Of a stretch of DNA of 26,070 nt, positions 15,220 to 22,679 are shown in pieces. Made by a program: the position numbers and the translations under genes. The notes under the pieces are model-generated. The model was not told the origin of the DNA and searched no databases. It saw only the letters and a list, made by a program, of their open reading frames with translations. The stretch's first letter is position 1. Each line of letters begins with the position of its first letter. Source of the stretch: DATCVR01 sp036566745 (GTDB taxonomy: Bacteria; Actinomycetota; Actinomycetes; Jiangellales; Jiangellaceae); contig DATCVR010000103.1 in assembly GCA_036566745.1 (NCBI GenBank), positions 1-26,070 of the forward strand. The letters are read 5' to 3'.

Positions 15220-16113
15220 TCACCAGGCACCGAAGGCGCGATCGGTGTTGGCCTGGAGCGCCTCGCACAACGCCTCGACACGCACGTCGAGGACGCTGGC
15301 CATGACCCGCACCGTGTGGGGCACCAGGTAGGAGGCGTTGGGGCGGCCACGGTAGGGCTGAGGGGTCAGGAACGGCGCGTCGGTCTCGACGAGCACCTGC
15401 TTGATCGGGGTGACGGCCAGGGCGGCCCGCAGCGGCTCGGCGTTCTTGAACGTCACCGGCCCGGCGAAGGACAGGAACCACCCGCGCTCGGCGCAGTGGC
15501 GGGCCATCGCGGCGTCGCCGGAGAAGCAGTGGAACACGACCCTCTCGGGCGTCGTGGTGTCCTCGAGCACCCGGAGAACGTCGTCGTGGGCGTCGCGGTC
15601 GTGGATCACCAGAGCGAGGTCGCGCCGCCGGGCGATCTCGACGTGAGCGCGCAGTGACTCCTCCTGGGCGGCGCTCCCCTCGGGGCCGGTGCGGTAGGCG
15701 TCGAGGCCCGTCTCGCCGACTCCGCGCACGCGCTCGCTCGAGCCGGCGAGTCGGTCGATCTCGGCCAGAGCGTCGTGGAGCCGCCCCGCCGCGGCCAGGA
15801 CCGGTGCCTCGTTGGGGTGCAGCGCCACCGTGGCCACGACCTCGGCGCGCTGCTGAGCCAGCTCGACCGCCCACGCCGCGCCGGGAAGGTCGCAGCCCAC
15901 CTGCACGATGCGGGTCACGCCGACACCGGCCGCTGCCTCGATCGCCTGTGCCGGGCCGAACTGGTCGTCGTCCTCGCCGTCGGCGATGTCGAGGTGGCAG
16001 TGGGTGTCGGTGACCGGCAGCGGGAGCGACTCGGGCACCGGCGGGCGGGTGCGGTCGCGGCGGCGACCGCCTTCGTCCGTCGCCGCCCGGCGTTCGCGCG
16101 GAGCGGCGGTCAC
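15220..16113 (-). CDS. tatD: TatD family metal-dependent DNase/hydrolase
   Basis: TatD proteins are TIM-barrel metal-dependent hydrolases of the amidohydrolase superfamily, with 3'-5' exonuclease activity in characterised members. The 297 residues contain the metal-site motifs in order: TDTHCHLD (35-42), ALHPNEAP, GVGETGLDAY with the bridging Glu, VIHDRDAHDD, FHCFSGD and VETDAPFLTP. About 30 Arg/Pro-rich residues precede the barrel, more than usual, so the real start could lie downstream, but no later codon has a better ribosome binding site than GTG 16113. It starts 28 nt after the metG stop, suggesting co-transcription, as in the metG-tatD-rpfB order of Mycobacterium. Confidence 0.92.
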   Translation of the reverse strand: MTAAPRERRAATDEGGRRRDRTRPPVPESLPLPVTDTHCHLDIADGEDDDQFGPAQAIEAAAGVGVTRIVQVGCDLPGAAWAVELAQQRAEVVATVALHPNEAPVLAAAGRLHDALAEIDRLAGSSERVRGVGETGLDAYRTGPEGSAAQEESLRAHVEIARRRDLALVIHDRDAHDDVLRVLEDTTTPERVVFHCFSGDAAMARHCAERGWFLSFAGPVTFKNAEPLRAALAVTPIKQVLVETDAPFLTPQPYRGRPNASYLVPHTVRVMASVLDVRVEALCEALQANTDRAFGAW

Positions 16114-16141
16114 GACATCGGCTTTCTGAGCACCGCGGGAC

Positions 16142-17731
16142 TCAGCTCGCGTCGGTGTCGAGCCGTGGGAACAGCGCCGCGCCCTTCGTCACCGTGGAAC
16201 CGGGAACGAGCTGACCCCAGCGGCCGGCGTCGGCGATTGATTGCGCACCCAGGACTCCTAATTCAGCCTCGGCACCCAGCGACGCCCACAGCTGCTCGCA
16301 CGCCTTGGGCATCGCCGAGTTCAACAGGACCGCAAGGACCCGCAGAGCTTCGGCCGAGGTGTAGAGGATGGTCGCCAGCCGCTCGCGCTGGGACTCGTCC
16401 TTGGCCACCGCCCACGGCTGCTGCTCGGTGATGTACCCGTTGGCGGCGTCGACGAGCGTCCAGACCGCGGCCAGTGCCTCGTGTGGAGCGACCCGGTCGA
16501 CCGCGGCGTCGGCATCGGCGACCGCCTTGGCCGCGGCCGCCGCCAGGGCCTCGTCGGCCTCGGACGGCGCGGCGGGCTCGGGCAGTGCACCGCCTTCGTA
16601 CTTGCCGATCATGGCGGCGACCCGCGAGGCGAGATTGCCCAGGCCGTTGGCCAGCTCGGCCTGATAGCGCGCCGAGATGTCTTCCCAGGAGAACGAGCCG
16701 TCGCTGCCCAGCGCGATGGCGCGCAAGAAGTAGTAGCGGAAGGCGTCCGAGCCGAAGGTGTCGGTGATGTCGGACGGGGCGATGCCGGTGAGCTTGGACT
16801 TGCTCATCTTCTCGCCGCCGACGAGAAGCCAGCCGTGGCCGAAGACCTTCTTGGGTAGCGCGACCCCCGCGGCCATCAGCATCGCCGGCCAGATGACGGC
16901 GTGGAAGCGGAGGATGTCCTTGCCGACGAAGTGGATGTCGGCCGGCCAGGTGCGGTCGAACTTCTCCTTGTCGGTGCCGTAGCCCACGGCGGTGGCGTAG
17001 TTGAGCAGCGCGTCGATCCACACGTAGATGACGTGATCGGTGTCCCACGGGACCGGGATGCCCCAGTTGAAGGTGGACCGCGAGATGGACAGGTCCTGGA
17101 GCCCCTGCTTGACGAAGCTCACGACCTCGTTGCGCGCGCTCTCGGGCTGGACGAAGTCGGGATTGTCCTCGTAGAAGGCGAGCAGGCGGTCGCCGTACGC
17201 GGACATCCGGAAGAAGTAGTTGTCCTCGGAGAGCATCTCGACCGGGCGCCCGTGGATGGGGCAGACCTTCTGGCCCGCGTACTCGCCGGTGCCGTCGAGC
17301 AGCTCGGCAGGGAGCTTGAACTCCTCGCAGCCGACGCAGTAAGGCCCTTCGTACGAGCCCTCGTAGACCTCGCCGGCGTCCTTGAGGCGCTGCCAGAACT
17401 CCTGGACGCGCGCGGTGTGGCGAGGCTCGGTGGTGCGGATGAAATCGTCGTTGGACGCGTCGATGGTGGTGAGCACCGGCTTCCAGGCGGTCTCGACGAG
17501 CCGGTCGGTCCACTCCTGGGGGGTGGCGCCGTTGGCCTCGGCCGAGCGCAGGACCTTTTCGCCGTGCTCGTCGGTGCCGGTGAGGAACCAGACGTCCTCC
17601 TGCCGCTGGCGGTGCCATCGCGCGATGAAATCGGTGACGACCGTCGTGTACGCATGCCCGATGTGGGGGGCGTCGTTGACGTAGTAGATCGGCGTGGTGA
17701 CGTAGAACGCCTTGGCGGGAGCATCGGACAT
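16142..17731 (-). CDS. metG: Methionyl-tRNA synthetase
   Basis: A class I synthetase that charges tRNA-Met. The 529-residue protein has the ATP motif HIGH (23-26) and KMSKS (308-312). It has a single zinc knuckle formed by Cys132, Cys135, Cys157 and His160 (CVGC...CPIH), the one-zinc type known from Thermus and actinobacteria. The anticodon-binding helical domain follows. There is no C-terminal EMAPII-like tRNA-binding domain, consistent with the short form. ATG 17731 has no Shine-Dalgarno but TACGAT 7 nt upstream, so translation is probably leaderless. It is divergent from the RidA-family gene across a 192-nt gap. Confidence 0.97.
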   Translation of the reverse strand: MSDAPAKAFYVTTPIYYVNDAPHIGHAYTTVVTDFIARWHRQRQEDVWFLTGTDEHGEKVLRSAEANGATPQEWTDRLVETAWKPVLTTIDASNDDFIRTTEPRHTARVQEFWQRLKDAGEVYEGSYEGPYCVGCEEFKLPAELLDGTGEYAGQKVCPIHGRPVEMLSEDNYFFRMSAYGDRLLAFYEDNPDFVQPESARNEVVSFVKQGLQDLSISRSTFNWGIPVPWDTDHVIYVWIDALLNYATAVGYGTDKEKFDRTWPADIHFVGKDILRFHAVIWPAMLMAAGVALPKKVFGHGWLLVGGEKMSKSKLTGIAPSDITDTFGSDAFRYYFLRAIALGSDGSFSWEDISARYQAELANGLGNLASRVAAMIGKYEGGALPEPAAPSEADEALAAAAAKAVADADAAVDRVAPHEALAAVWTLVDAANGYITEQQPWAVAKDESQRERLATILYTSAEALRVLAVLLNSAMPKACEQLWASLGAEAELGVLGAQSIADAGRWGQLVPGSTVTKGAALFPRLDTDAS

Positions 17732-17738
17732 GGCGCCG

Positions 17739-17744
17739 ATCGTA
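17739..17744 (-). promoter_or_regulatory. -10 hexamer TACGAT of metG, leaderless spacing
   Basis: TACGAT ends 7 nt upstream of the metG ATG on the minus strand, with no ribosome binding site between. Confidence 0.5.
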
Positions 17745-17842
17745 GTCCGCCCGGAGCACGCGTCTCACCTCACGGGCGAGTTGTCCACAGGTCGAGCGAT
17801 CGAGACTCGACGCGATCGGCGCGGCAGAGCAGAGTCGGTCTC

Positions 17843-17875
17843 GCGGAGGCGCCGATCCGGGGTCGGCGCCCCCGC
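17843..17875 (+). repeat. GC-rich hairpin upstream of the RidA-family gene
   Basis: GCGG-a-GGCGCCGA (17843-17855) pairs with TCGGCGCC-c-CCGC (17863-17875): 12 base pairs with one internal mismatch and a 7-nt loop, ending 48 nt before the ridA start. It could be a leader structure or an operator; nothing ties it to a known class. Confidence 0.5.
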
Positions 17876-17923
17876 CTCGCCACACACCTGCGCCATGCAT
17901 GCCGAGACGACCCAGGAGCACGG

Positions 17924-18313
17924 ATGAATCCCACCATCGAGCCGATCGACCCTGCCGACCTGCCCGAGTCGAGCGCGGCCTATACCCACGGGACGCTGGT
18001 CGGCGGAGCCCAGCGCCTGGTCTTCGTCAGCGGCCAGCCACCGTGGGCCGTCGACGCCGAGGTGCCGGAGAGCTTCGACGCTCAGTGCCGCCTCGCCTGG
18101 CGCAACGTCGAGCGGGTGCTCGCCGAGGCCGGCCTGGGCCTGCGCAACCTGGCGAAAGTCACCGTCTACCTCGCCGATCGGCGGTACCGCGAAGCCAACA
18201 GCACGATCCGCGCGGAGGTGCTCGGCGAGCACCGGCCCGCGCTCACCATCATCATCACCGGCATCTACAGCGAGGAGTGGCTGCTGGAGATCGAGGGCGT
18301 CGCGGTGGGCTAG
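17924..18313 (+). CDS. RidA (YjgF/YER057c/UK114) family protein
   Basis: A 129-residue single-domain protein of the Rid family, trimeric enzymes that hydrolyse reactive enamine/imine intermediates from PLP enzymes. Family features visible are the FVSGQPPW stretch (34-41), NVERVLAEAGLGLRNLAKVTVYL (61-83), Arg104 in HRPALTII at the position of the substrate-binding arginine, and the closing LEIEGVAVG. It is likely a Rid subfamily other than classical RidA, since the C-terminal half diverges. The start ATG 17924 has AGGAG 6 nt upstream. Its stop lies only 1 nt from the end of cydB on the opposite strand. Confidence 0.88.
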   Translation: MNPTIEPIDPADLPESSAAYTHGTLVGGAQRLVFVSGQPPWAVDAEVPESFDAQCRLAWRNVERVLAEAGLGLRNLAKVTVYLADRRYREANSTIRAEVLGEHRPALTIIITGIYSEEWLLEIEGVAVG

Positions 18314-18314
18314 C

Positions 18315-19319
18315 TCACGGGATGTGCTGCACGCCGATCCGCCGCCGGAAGGTCCAGTACACCCAGCTCTGATAGGCCAGCACCATCGGGACGAACAGGA
18401 GGGCCAGCCAGCTCATGATCATCAGGGTGTAGTCCGAGGACGACGCGTTCGCCACGGTCAGGCTGTCCGCCACGTCGAGTGTCGACGGCAGCACGTCGGG
18501 GTACAACGCCGCGAACAGGGTGGCTCCGGTCAGGACGATGGCCGCGAACGTCGCCACGAACGCCCACCCTTCCCGGCCCCGCCCGCCCGCCGCTCCCGAC
18601 CCGGCCACCGCCACCACGGCCAGTACCGCCGCCACCCCGGCCAGCCAGGTCAACGACCCGTCGCCACGCCGCGCCACCGTCCACGCCAGGAACGCCGCCA
18701 GCACCACCGCCACCGGAGGCACCAGCCGCATCGCCAGCCGCCCCGCTCTCTGCCGGATCTCGCCCACGGTCTTCACCGCGATGTAGTGCGCGCCGTGCAC
18801 GATCGACAGGGCCAGCGTCGCCACGCCTCCGAGCAGCGTGTAGGGCGTGACGATGTCGCCCAGGCCGCCCACGAAGTCGTGCCGGGCGTCCAGCGGCAGA
18901 CCCTGGGCGAACCCGGCGAGCAGGACGCCCCACACGAACGCCGGCACCACCGAACCGACGAAGATCACCAGGTCCCACCGGCGCCGCCACGCGTCGCTGT
19001 CGTGCTTGGCGCGGTACTCGAAAGCCAGTCCTCGCACGATCAGCGCCAGCAGGATCAGCACCAGCGGCAGGTAGTAGGCCGACCATGCCGTGGCGTACCA
19101 CTCGGGGAACGCCGCGAACGTCGCACCGACGGCGGTGATGACCCACACCTCGTTGCCGTCCCACACCGGCCCGATCGTGTTGATCAGGACGCGGCGCTCC
19201 TTCTCTCCGTGGGCGAACCCTCGGGTCAGGATCCCCACACCGAAGTCGAAGCCCTCGAGGGCCAGGTAGCCGATCCACAGCACGGCCACGAGGACGAACC
19301 AGAGCGTGCTCAGTTCCAT
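18315..19319 (-). CDS. cydB: Cytochrome bd ubiquinol/menaquinol oxidase subunit II
   Basis: CydB is the second membrane subunit of cytochrome bd, a high-oxygen-affinity, non-proton-pumping terminal oxidase. The 334 residues begin with the family signature MELSTLWFVLVAVLWIGYLALEGFDFGVGIL and contain IGPVWDGNEVW (50-60) and about eight to nine membrane helices. ATG 19319 is 18 nt after the cydA stop; the spacer is made of two GAGAGGCT repeats that can serve as ribosome binding site. No cydDC transporter genes, often downstream of cydAB, are present; the next gene is convergent ridA. Confidence 0.97.
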   Translation of the reverse strand: MELSTLWFVLVAVLWIGYLALEGFDFGVGILTRGFAHGEKERRVLINTIGPVWDGNEVWVITAVGATFAAFPEWYATAWSAYYLPLVLILLALIVRGLAFEYRAKHDSDAWRRRWDLVIFVGSVVPAFVWGVLLAGFAQGLPLDARHDFVGGLGDIVTPYTLLGGVATLALSIVHGAHYIAVKTVGEIRQRAGRLAMRLVPPVAVVLAAFLAWTVARRGDGSLTWLAGVAAVLAVVAVAGSGAAGGRGREGWAFVATFAAIVLTGATLFAALYPDVLPSTLDVADSLTVANASSSDYTLMIMSWLALLFVPMVLAYQSWVYWTFRRRIGVQHIP

Positions 19320-19337
19320 CGTCAGCCTCTCAGCCTC

Positions 19338-20816
19338 TCAGTACGCGAACGTCAGGGGTCGGTCGTCCTCGGACTCGGCGGCGTCGCTCTCCTCGTCGCT
19401 CGCCGGCCCTCCACCACTGCCCCACCGAGCCTCGGCGGACACGTCCGGCAGGCCCGGCCGCGCGTGCTTGAGCAGCAGCCACACCCACAGCCAGCACAGT
19501 CCGGCGTACAGCACGGTGAACACCGCCAGCGAAGTGAACACCTCCCCCGACGACGAGCCGGGGGTCACTCCGGCAGCGGTGGGCATCAGGCCGAACACCA
19601 GCCAGGGCTGGCGGCCCATCTCGGTGAAGATCCACCCGAACGCGTTCGCCGCCAGCGGCAGCACCGGCAGGATAGCCGCGGCCCGCAGCGCCCACACCGA
19701 GGTCGGAGCCCGACCGCGCCGGGTCGCCCACAGCTTCCACAGCGCGATCAGCCCGGCCAGACCCCCGGCGCCGATCATCGCGCGGAACGTCCAATAGGTG
19801 ATCGGGATGTTGGGCGAGTAGTCGCCGGGGCCGAAGCGTTCGGTGTACTCGTCCTGGAGGTCGTTGATGCCCTGGACCTCGCCGTCGAACGAGCCGGTGG
19901 CCAGGAACGACAGCAATTGCGGCACCTCGAGTGAGTACAGCGCCCGGCTGCCGTCGAGGGTGCCGACGGTGAACAGCGAGAACGGCGCCGGTTGTTGCGT
20001 CTCGTAGAGCGCCTCGGCGGCGGCCATCTTCATCGGCTGGACCTCGGTCATGACCTTTCCCTGGGTGTCGCCGGTCAGCAGGACGCCCACGCCACCCACG
20101 AGCACCGCCACGGCACCGATCCGCAGGGCCGTCCGGAACGCCCCGGCGTCGCTCGGGCCGCCCTCGACGGCGAGCTCGGGCCGGCGCGCGCCCTTGACCA
20201 GGTGCCACATCGCCACAGCGGCGACCACGCCGCCGCCCACCATGAACGCCGCGAACACGGTGTGCGGGAACGTGATGACGACGACCTTGTTGGTCAGCAC
20301 CGCCCAGATGTCGGTGAGCTCGGCCCGGCCGCGTTCCTCGTCGATCTCGTACCCCACCGGGTTCTGCATGAACGAGTTGGCGGCGAGAATGAAGTACGCA
20401 GACAGCAGGGTCCCCACGGCGGTGATCCAGATGGTCGCGAGGTGGAGTTTGGGCGGGATGCGGCCCCAGCCGAAGATCCAGACGCCCACGAACACCGACT
20501 CGAGATAGAACGCGATCAGCGCCTCCATCGCCAGCGGTGCGCCGAAGATGTCGCCGACGAAGCGGCTGAAGTCACTCCAGTTCATGCCGAACTGGAACTC
20601 CTGCACCAGCCCGGTGACCACGCCCACAGCCAGGTTGATCAGCAACAACTTCCCGAAGAACTTGGTCAGCCGCAGCCACTTCTCGCTCTTCGTCCGCATC
20701 CAGACGCTCTGCATGATCGCGACGAGGAAGGCCATCGAGATCGTGAACGGCACGAAGAAGAAGTGCACGACGGTGGTGATGCCGAACTGCCATCGGGCCA
20801 GATCGAGGACGTCCAT
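19338..20816 (-). CDS. cydA: Cytochrome bd ubiquinol/menaquinol oxidase subunit I
   Basis: The haem-bearing subunit of cytochrome bd. The 492 residues carry His18 in VVHFFFVPF and His185 in TFPHTVFAAF (haem ligands), the quinol-site Lys263 and Glu268 in VQPMKMAAAEALYET, and the signature GRQPWLV near residue 400. The Q-loop is the short form typical of Gram-positives. A polar acidic tail ends the protein. I take ATG 20816 as start because GAGGAG lies 4 nt upstream; the frame extends to TTG 20834. The divergent blaI gene starts 85 nt away and the space between is filled with palindromes, so BlaI control is likely. Confidence 0.97.
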   Translation of the reverse strand: MDVLDLARWQFGITTVVHFFFVPFTISMAFLVAIMQSVWMRTKSEKWLRLTKFFGKLLLINLAVGVVTGLVQEFQFGMNWSDFSRFVGDIFGAPLAMEALIAFYLESVFVGVWIFGWGRIPPKLHLATIWITAVGTLLSAYFILAANSFMQNPVGYEIDEERGRAELTDIWAVLTNKVVVITFPHTVFAAFMVGGGVVAAVAMWHLVKGARRPELAVEGGPSDAGAFRTALRIGAVAVLVGGVGVLLTGDTQGKVMTEVQPMKMAAAEALYETQQPAPFSLFTVGTLDGSRALYSLEVPQLLSFLATGSFDGEVQGINDLQDEYTERFGPGDYSPNIPITYWTFRAMIGAGGLAGLIALWKLWATRRGRAPTSVWALRAAAILPVLPLAANAFGWIFTEMGRQPWLVFGLMPTAAGVTPGSSSGEVFTSLAVFTVLYAGLCWLWVWLLLKHARPGLPDVSAEARWGSGGGPASDEESDAAESEDDRPLTFAY

Positions 20817-20834
20817 GGCACTCCTCATCCACAA

Positions 20835-20853
20835 CTACGACGTGACGTCGTAG
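20835..20853. promoter_or_regulatory. 19-bp palindrome, operator 1 (cydA-proximal)
   Basis: CTACGACGTGACGTCGTAG is a perfect dyad with 9-bp arms around one central base, 19 nt upstream of the cydA start and within the predicted start of the cydA transcript. It shares the TACGAC/GTCGTA half-site with the two palindromes next to it. Confidence 0.7.
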
Positions 20854-20856
20854 ACG

Positions 20857-20862
20857 ATACTA
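20857..20862 (-). promoter_or_regulatory. Candidate -10 (TAGTAT) of cydAB
   Basis: Minus-strand TAGTAT lies between the operator palindromes. The transcript would begin inside operator 1 near 20850 and have a leader of about 33 nt carrying the GAGGAG site. The -35 is not convincing. Confidence 0.4.
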
Positions 20863-20881
20863 CGCATCGTCGTACTACGAC
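20858..20881. promoter_or_regulatory. Overlapping palindromes, operators 2 and 3 (blaI-proximal)
   Basis: TACTACG-CAT-CGTCGTA (20858-20874, one mismatch) overlaps the perfect dyad GTCGTACTACGAC (20869-20881). Half-sites TACTACG and TACGAC are of the TAC-rich type bound by BlaI/MecI/CopY proteins. They cover the space between the two divergent promoters. Confidence 0.65.
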
Positions 20882-20888
20882 TGGTCGG

Positions 20889-20894
20889 TACACT
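20889..20894 (+). promoter_or_regulatory. -10 hexamer TACACT of blaI, leaderless spacing
   Basis: TACACT ends 7 nt before the blaI GTG start with no ribosome binding site. The operators at 20858-20881 would cover its -35 region, consistent with autorepression. Confidence 0.5.
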
Positions 20895-20901
20895 GGCCAA
20901 C

Positions 20902-21312
20902 GTGGGAGACACGCGCCGAGCCCGGCTGGGTGACCTGGAACGATCGGTCATGGAGCACCTCTGGTCGCTCGACGGCGCAGCCACCGTCCGCCAGGTGCAC
21001 GAGGCGCTGAGCGGATCACGCGACATCGCCTACACAACGGTCATGACGGTATTGGATCGGCTGGCCCGCAAGGGGTCGGTCGAGCAGATTCGTGACGGTC
21101 GCGCCTACCGCTACCGCCCGGCGGTCACCCGCGACGAGCTCACCGCCGAGCTGATGCACGAGGCCCTCGACACCGTCGACCGGACCGAGCGGGCCGCCGC
21201 CCTCGTGCGCTTCGTCGACACCGTCACCCCGGCGGACGCCGACGCGCTGCGCGCCGCCCTGGCCGAGATCGAACGCCGCGCCGACGACGCTCGCGGAGCG
21301 CTTCCCCGATGA
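20902..21312 (+). CDS. blaI: BlaI/MecI/CopY-family transcriptional repressor
   Basis: A 136-residue dimeric winged-helix repressor. The DNA-binding domain (about 7-75) reads LGDLERSVMEHLWSLDGAATVRQVHEAL...AYTTVMTVLDRLARKGSVEQ, with the wing DGRAYRYRPAV. The C-terminal helices (80-130) are the dimerisation and protease-target part; in this family a membrane M56 protease cleaves there to relieve repression. The next gene encodes exactly such a protease and overlaps by 4 nt (ATGA). It is divergent from cydAB with shared palindromes, so its likely targets are its own operon and cydAB. Family members in mycobacteria respond to beta-lactams and also affect ATP synthase genes. Confidence 0.94.
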   Translation: MGDTRRARLGDLERSVMEHLWSLDGAATVRQVHEALSGSRDIAYTTVMTVLDRLARKGSVEQIRDGRAYRYRPAVTRDELTAELMHEALDTVDRTERAAALVRFVDTVTPADADALRAALAEIERRADDARGALPR

Positions 21313-22217
21313 GCGACCCCACCCCGCTCGTCCTCGCCGGGCTGGCGTTGCTGCTCGCGGGGCCGGCGCCGGCCGTGCTCGCCCGCGCCGCCTGGCCGTC
21401 CCGGGTGCCACGGGCCGCGCTGGTGCTCTGGCAGGCGCTCGCGCTCGCGGCCCTGCTGTCGGCCCTGGGCGCCGGAGTCTCCGCCGGGATGGCCGGGGTA
21501 CTCGCCGACGATCCCGGCCCGGTCCTGATCGCGCTGCACGCCGCGGCCTTCTCGCTCACCATCGTGGTGCTCGCCCGGCTGCTGTGGTCGGCGCACGTGC
21601 TGGGGATGACGCTGCGCGCGCGGCGCCGTCGTCATCGCGACGTGGTCGACCTCGTGGGCCGCTCCGATCAGCGCGTTCCCGGCGCCCACGTGGTCGAGGT
21701 CGACGCGCCGCTCGCCTACTGCATCCCCGGCCTCCGGTCGCGGCTGGTGGTCTCCTTGCCCGCCCTCGACGCCCTGGGCGACCGCGAACTGCGTGCCGTG
21801 CTCGAACACGAACGCGCCCACGTCCGGGCCCGCCACGACCTCGTCCTCGAGGGGTTCACCGCCGTCCACAACGCGTTCCCGCGTGTCGTCCGCAGCCGTG
21901 CCGCCCTCGACGCCGCGGCCGGACTGGTCGAGATGCTGGCCGACGACTCCGCACGCAGCCGCACCGGCCCGGTGCCACTGGCCCGGGCGCTGGTCGCTCT
22001 GGCGGGTGCGCCGGTGCCGGCCGGCTCGCTCGGAGCGGGTGCCACCGCCGGGCGGGTCACCGCGCTGGCGCGGGTACAGCGGCTGACCGACACCTCCGGC
22101 AGCCGCACCCGCTGGCTGGCCACGGCCGCCTACCTCGGCGCGGTGGCGGTCGTGGTCGTGCCCACGCTCACCGTGGCCGCGCCGTGGCTCACCCGGCTGG
22201 CCGCGACGCTGTCCTGA
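21309..22217 (+). CDS. M56-family membrane metallopeptidase (BlaR1/MecR1 protease-type, no sensor domain)
   Basis: A 302-residue integral-membrane zinc protease with helices at about 7-27, 36-62, 72-98 and 264-285. The catalytic motif is HERAH (167-171), and the third ligand region E208-MLADD fits the family's ExxAD. The penicillin-binding sensor domain of true BlaR1 is absent, so the signal is not obviously a beta-lactam. It is translationally coupled to blaI (overlap ATGA), and by family logic it would cleave BlaI. The link to cytochrome bd control is inferred from the shared divergent operators. Confidence 0.92.
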   Translation: MSDPTPLVLAGLALLLAGPAPAVLARAAWPSRVPRAALVLWQALALAALLSALGAGVSAGMAGVLADDPGPVLIALHAAAFSLTIVVLARLLWSAHVLGMTLRARRRRHRDVVDLVGRSDQRVPGAHVVEVDAPLAYCIPGLRSRLVVSLPALDALGDRELRAVLEHERAHVRARHDLVLEGFTAVHNAFPRVVRSRAALDAAAGLVEMLADDSARSRTGPVPLARALVALAGAPVPAGSLGAGATAGRVTALARVQRLTDTSGSRTRWLATAAYLGAVAVVVVPTLTVAAPWLTRLAATLS

Positions 22218-22233
22218 GTCACGACGCCCTGGT

Positions 22234-22248
22234 GCCGGTCAGACCGGC
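22234..22248. terminator. Short hairpin behind the M56 gene
   Basis: GCCGGTC-A-GACCGGC, 17 nt after the M56 stop; as RNA it would fold with a 5-bp GC stem and 5-nt loop. There is no T-run. A second dyad CACCGA-TATG-TCGGTG (22300-22315) lies between this and the end of the next gene and could serve the opposite strand. Confidence 0.35.
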
Positions 22249-22331
22249 TGGAGGGTGCGGGCTCGGCGGAGGTCAACGGCGGCTGCCTCCTCGTGGATCC
22301 ACCGATATGTCGGTGAGCCCACCGGCGGCGA

Positions 22332-22655
22332 TCAGGCCTGGCCGGTCTCCATCCGGGTGACCACGCCCTCGTCGTCGATCACGAAGAGCCACCTGGTGCG
22401 CATCTCGCCCCAGACGTCGTTGCGGAACGTCGCCGCCAGCGAGCGGCCGTCGGCCGACTGGGTCTCGACCCGCATGTGGCCGCCCGCCTCGAAGATCTCG
22501 CGGTCGATCCACTCGTGGAGGTTGCGGTCGGTGCCGTCGTCGGAGAGCGTCGCGTCGTCGGCGAGCAGGGCCAGGAATGCGTCGCGGTCACCGGCGTTGA
22601 TCGCGGAGACCACCGCGCGGACGGTGGGGTCGGTCAGCGATTCGGTGGGGATCAT
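22332..22655 (-). CDS. NTF2-like / SnoaL-type small protein
   Basis: A 107-residue protein with the NTF2-like pattern: an N-terminal helix pair (DPTVRAVVSAINAGDRDAFLALLADDATLSDDG) followed by a curved sheet (LHEWIDREIF, MRVETQSADGRSLAATFRN, RTRWLFVIDDEGVVTRMETGQA). Such folds serve as small hydrolases, isomerases or binding proteins; the active site is not recognisable, so no function is assigned. ATG 22655 has GGAAAGGGAG 4 nt upstream. It follows rsmI by 24 nt on the same strand and may be co-transcribed. Confidence 0.82.
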   Translation of the reverse strand: MIPTESLTDPTVRAVVSAINAGDRDAFLALLADDATLSDDGTDRNLHEWIDREIFEAGGHMRVETQSADGRSLAATFRNDVWGEMRTRWLFVIDDEGVVTRMETGQA

Positions 22656-22679
22656 GGTTCTCCCTTTCCTCCGGTCAGG

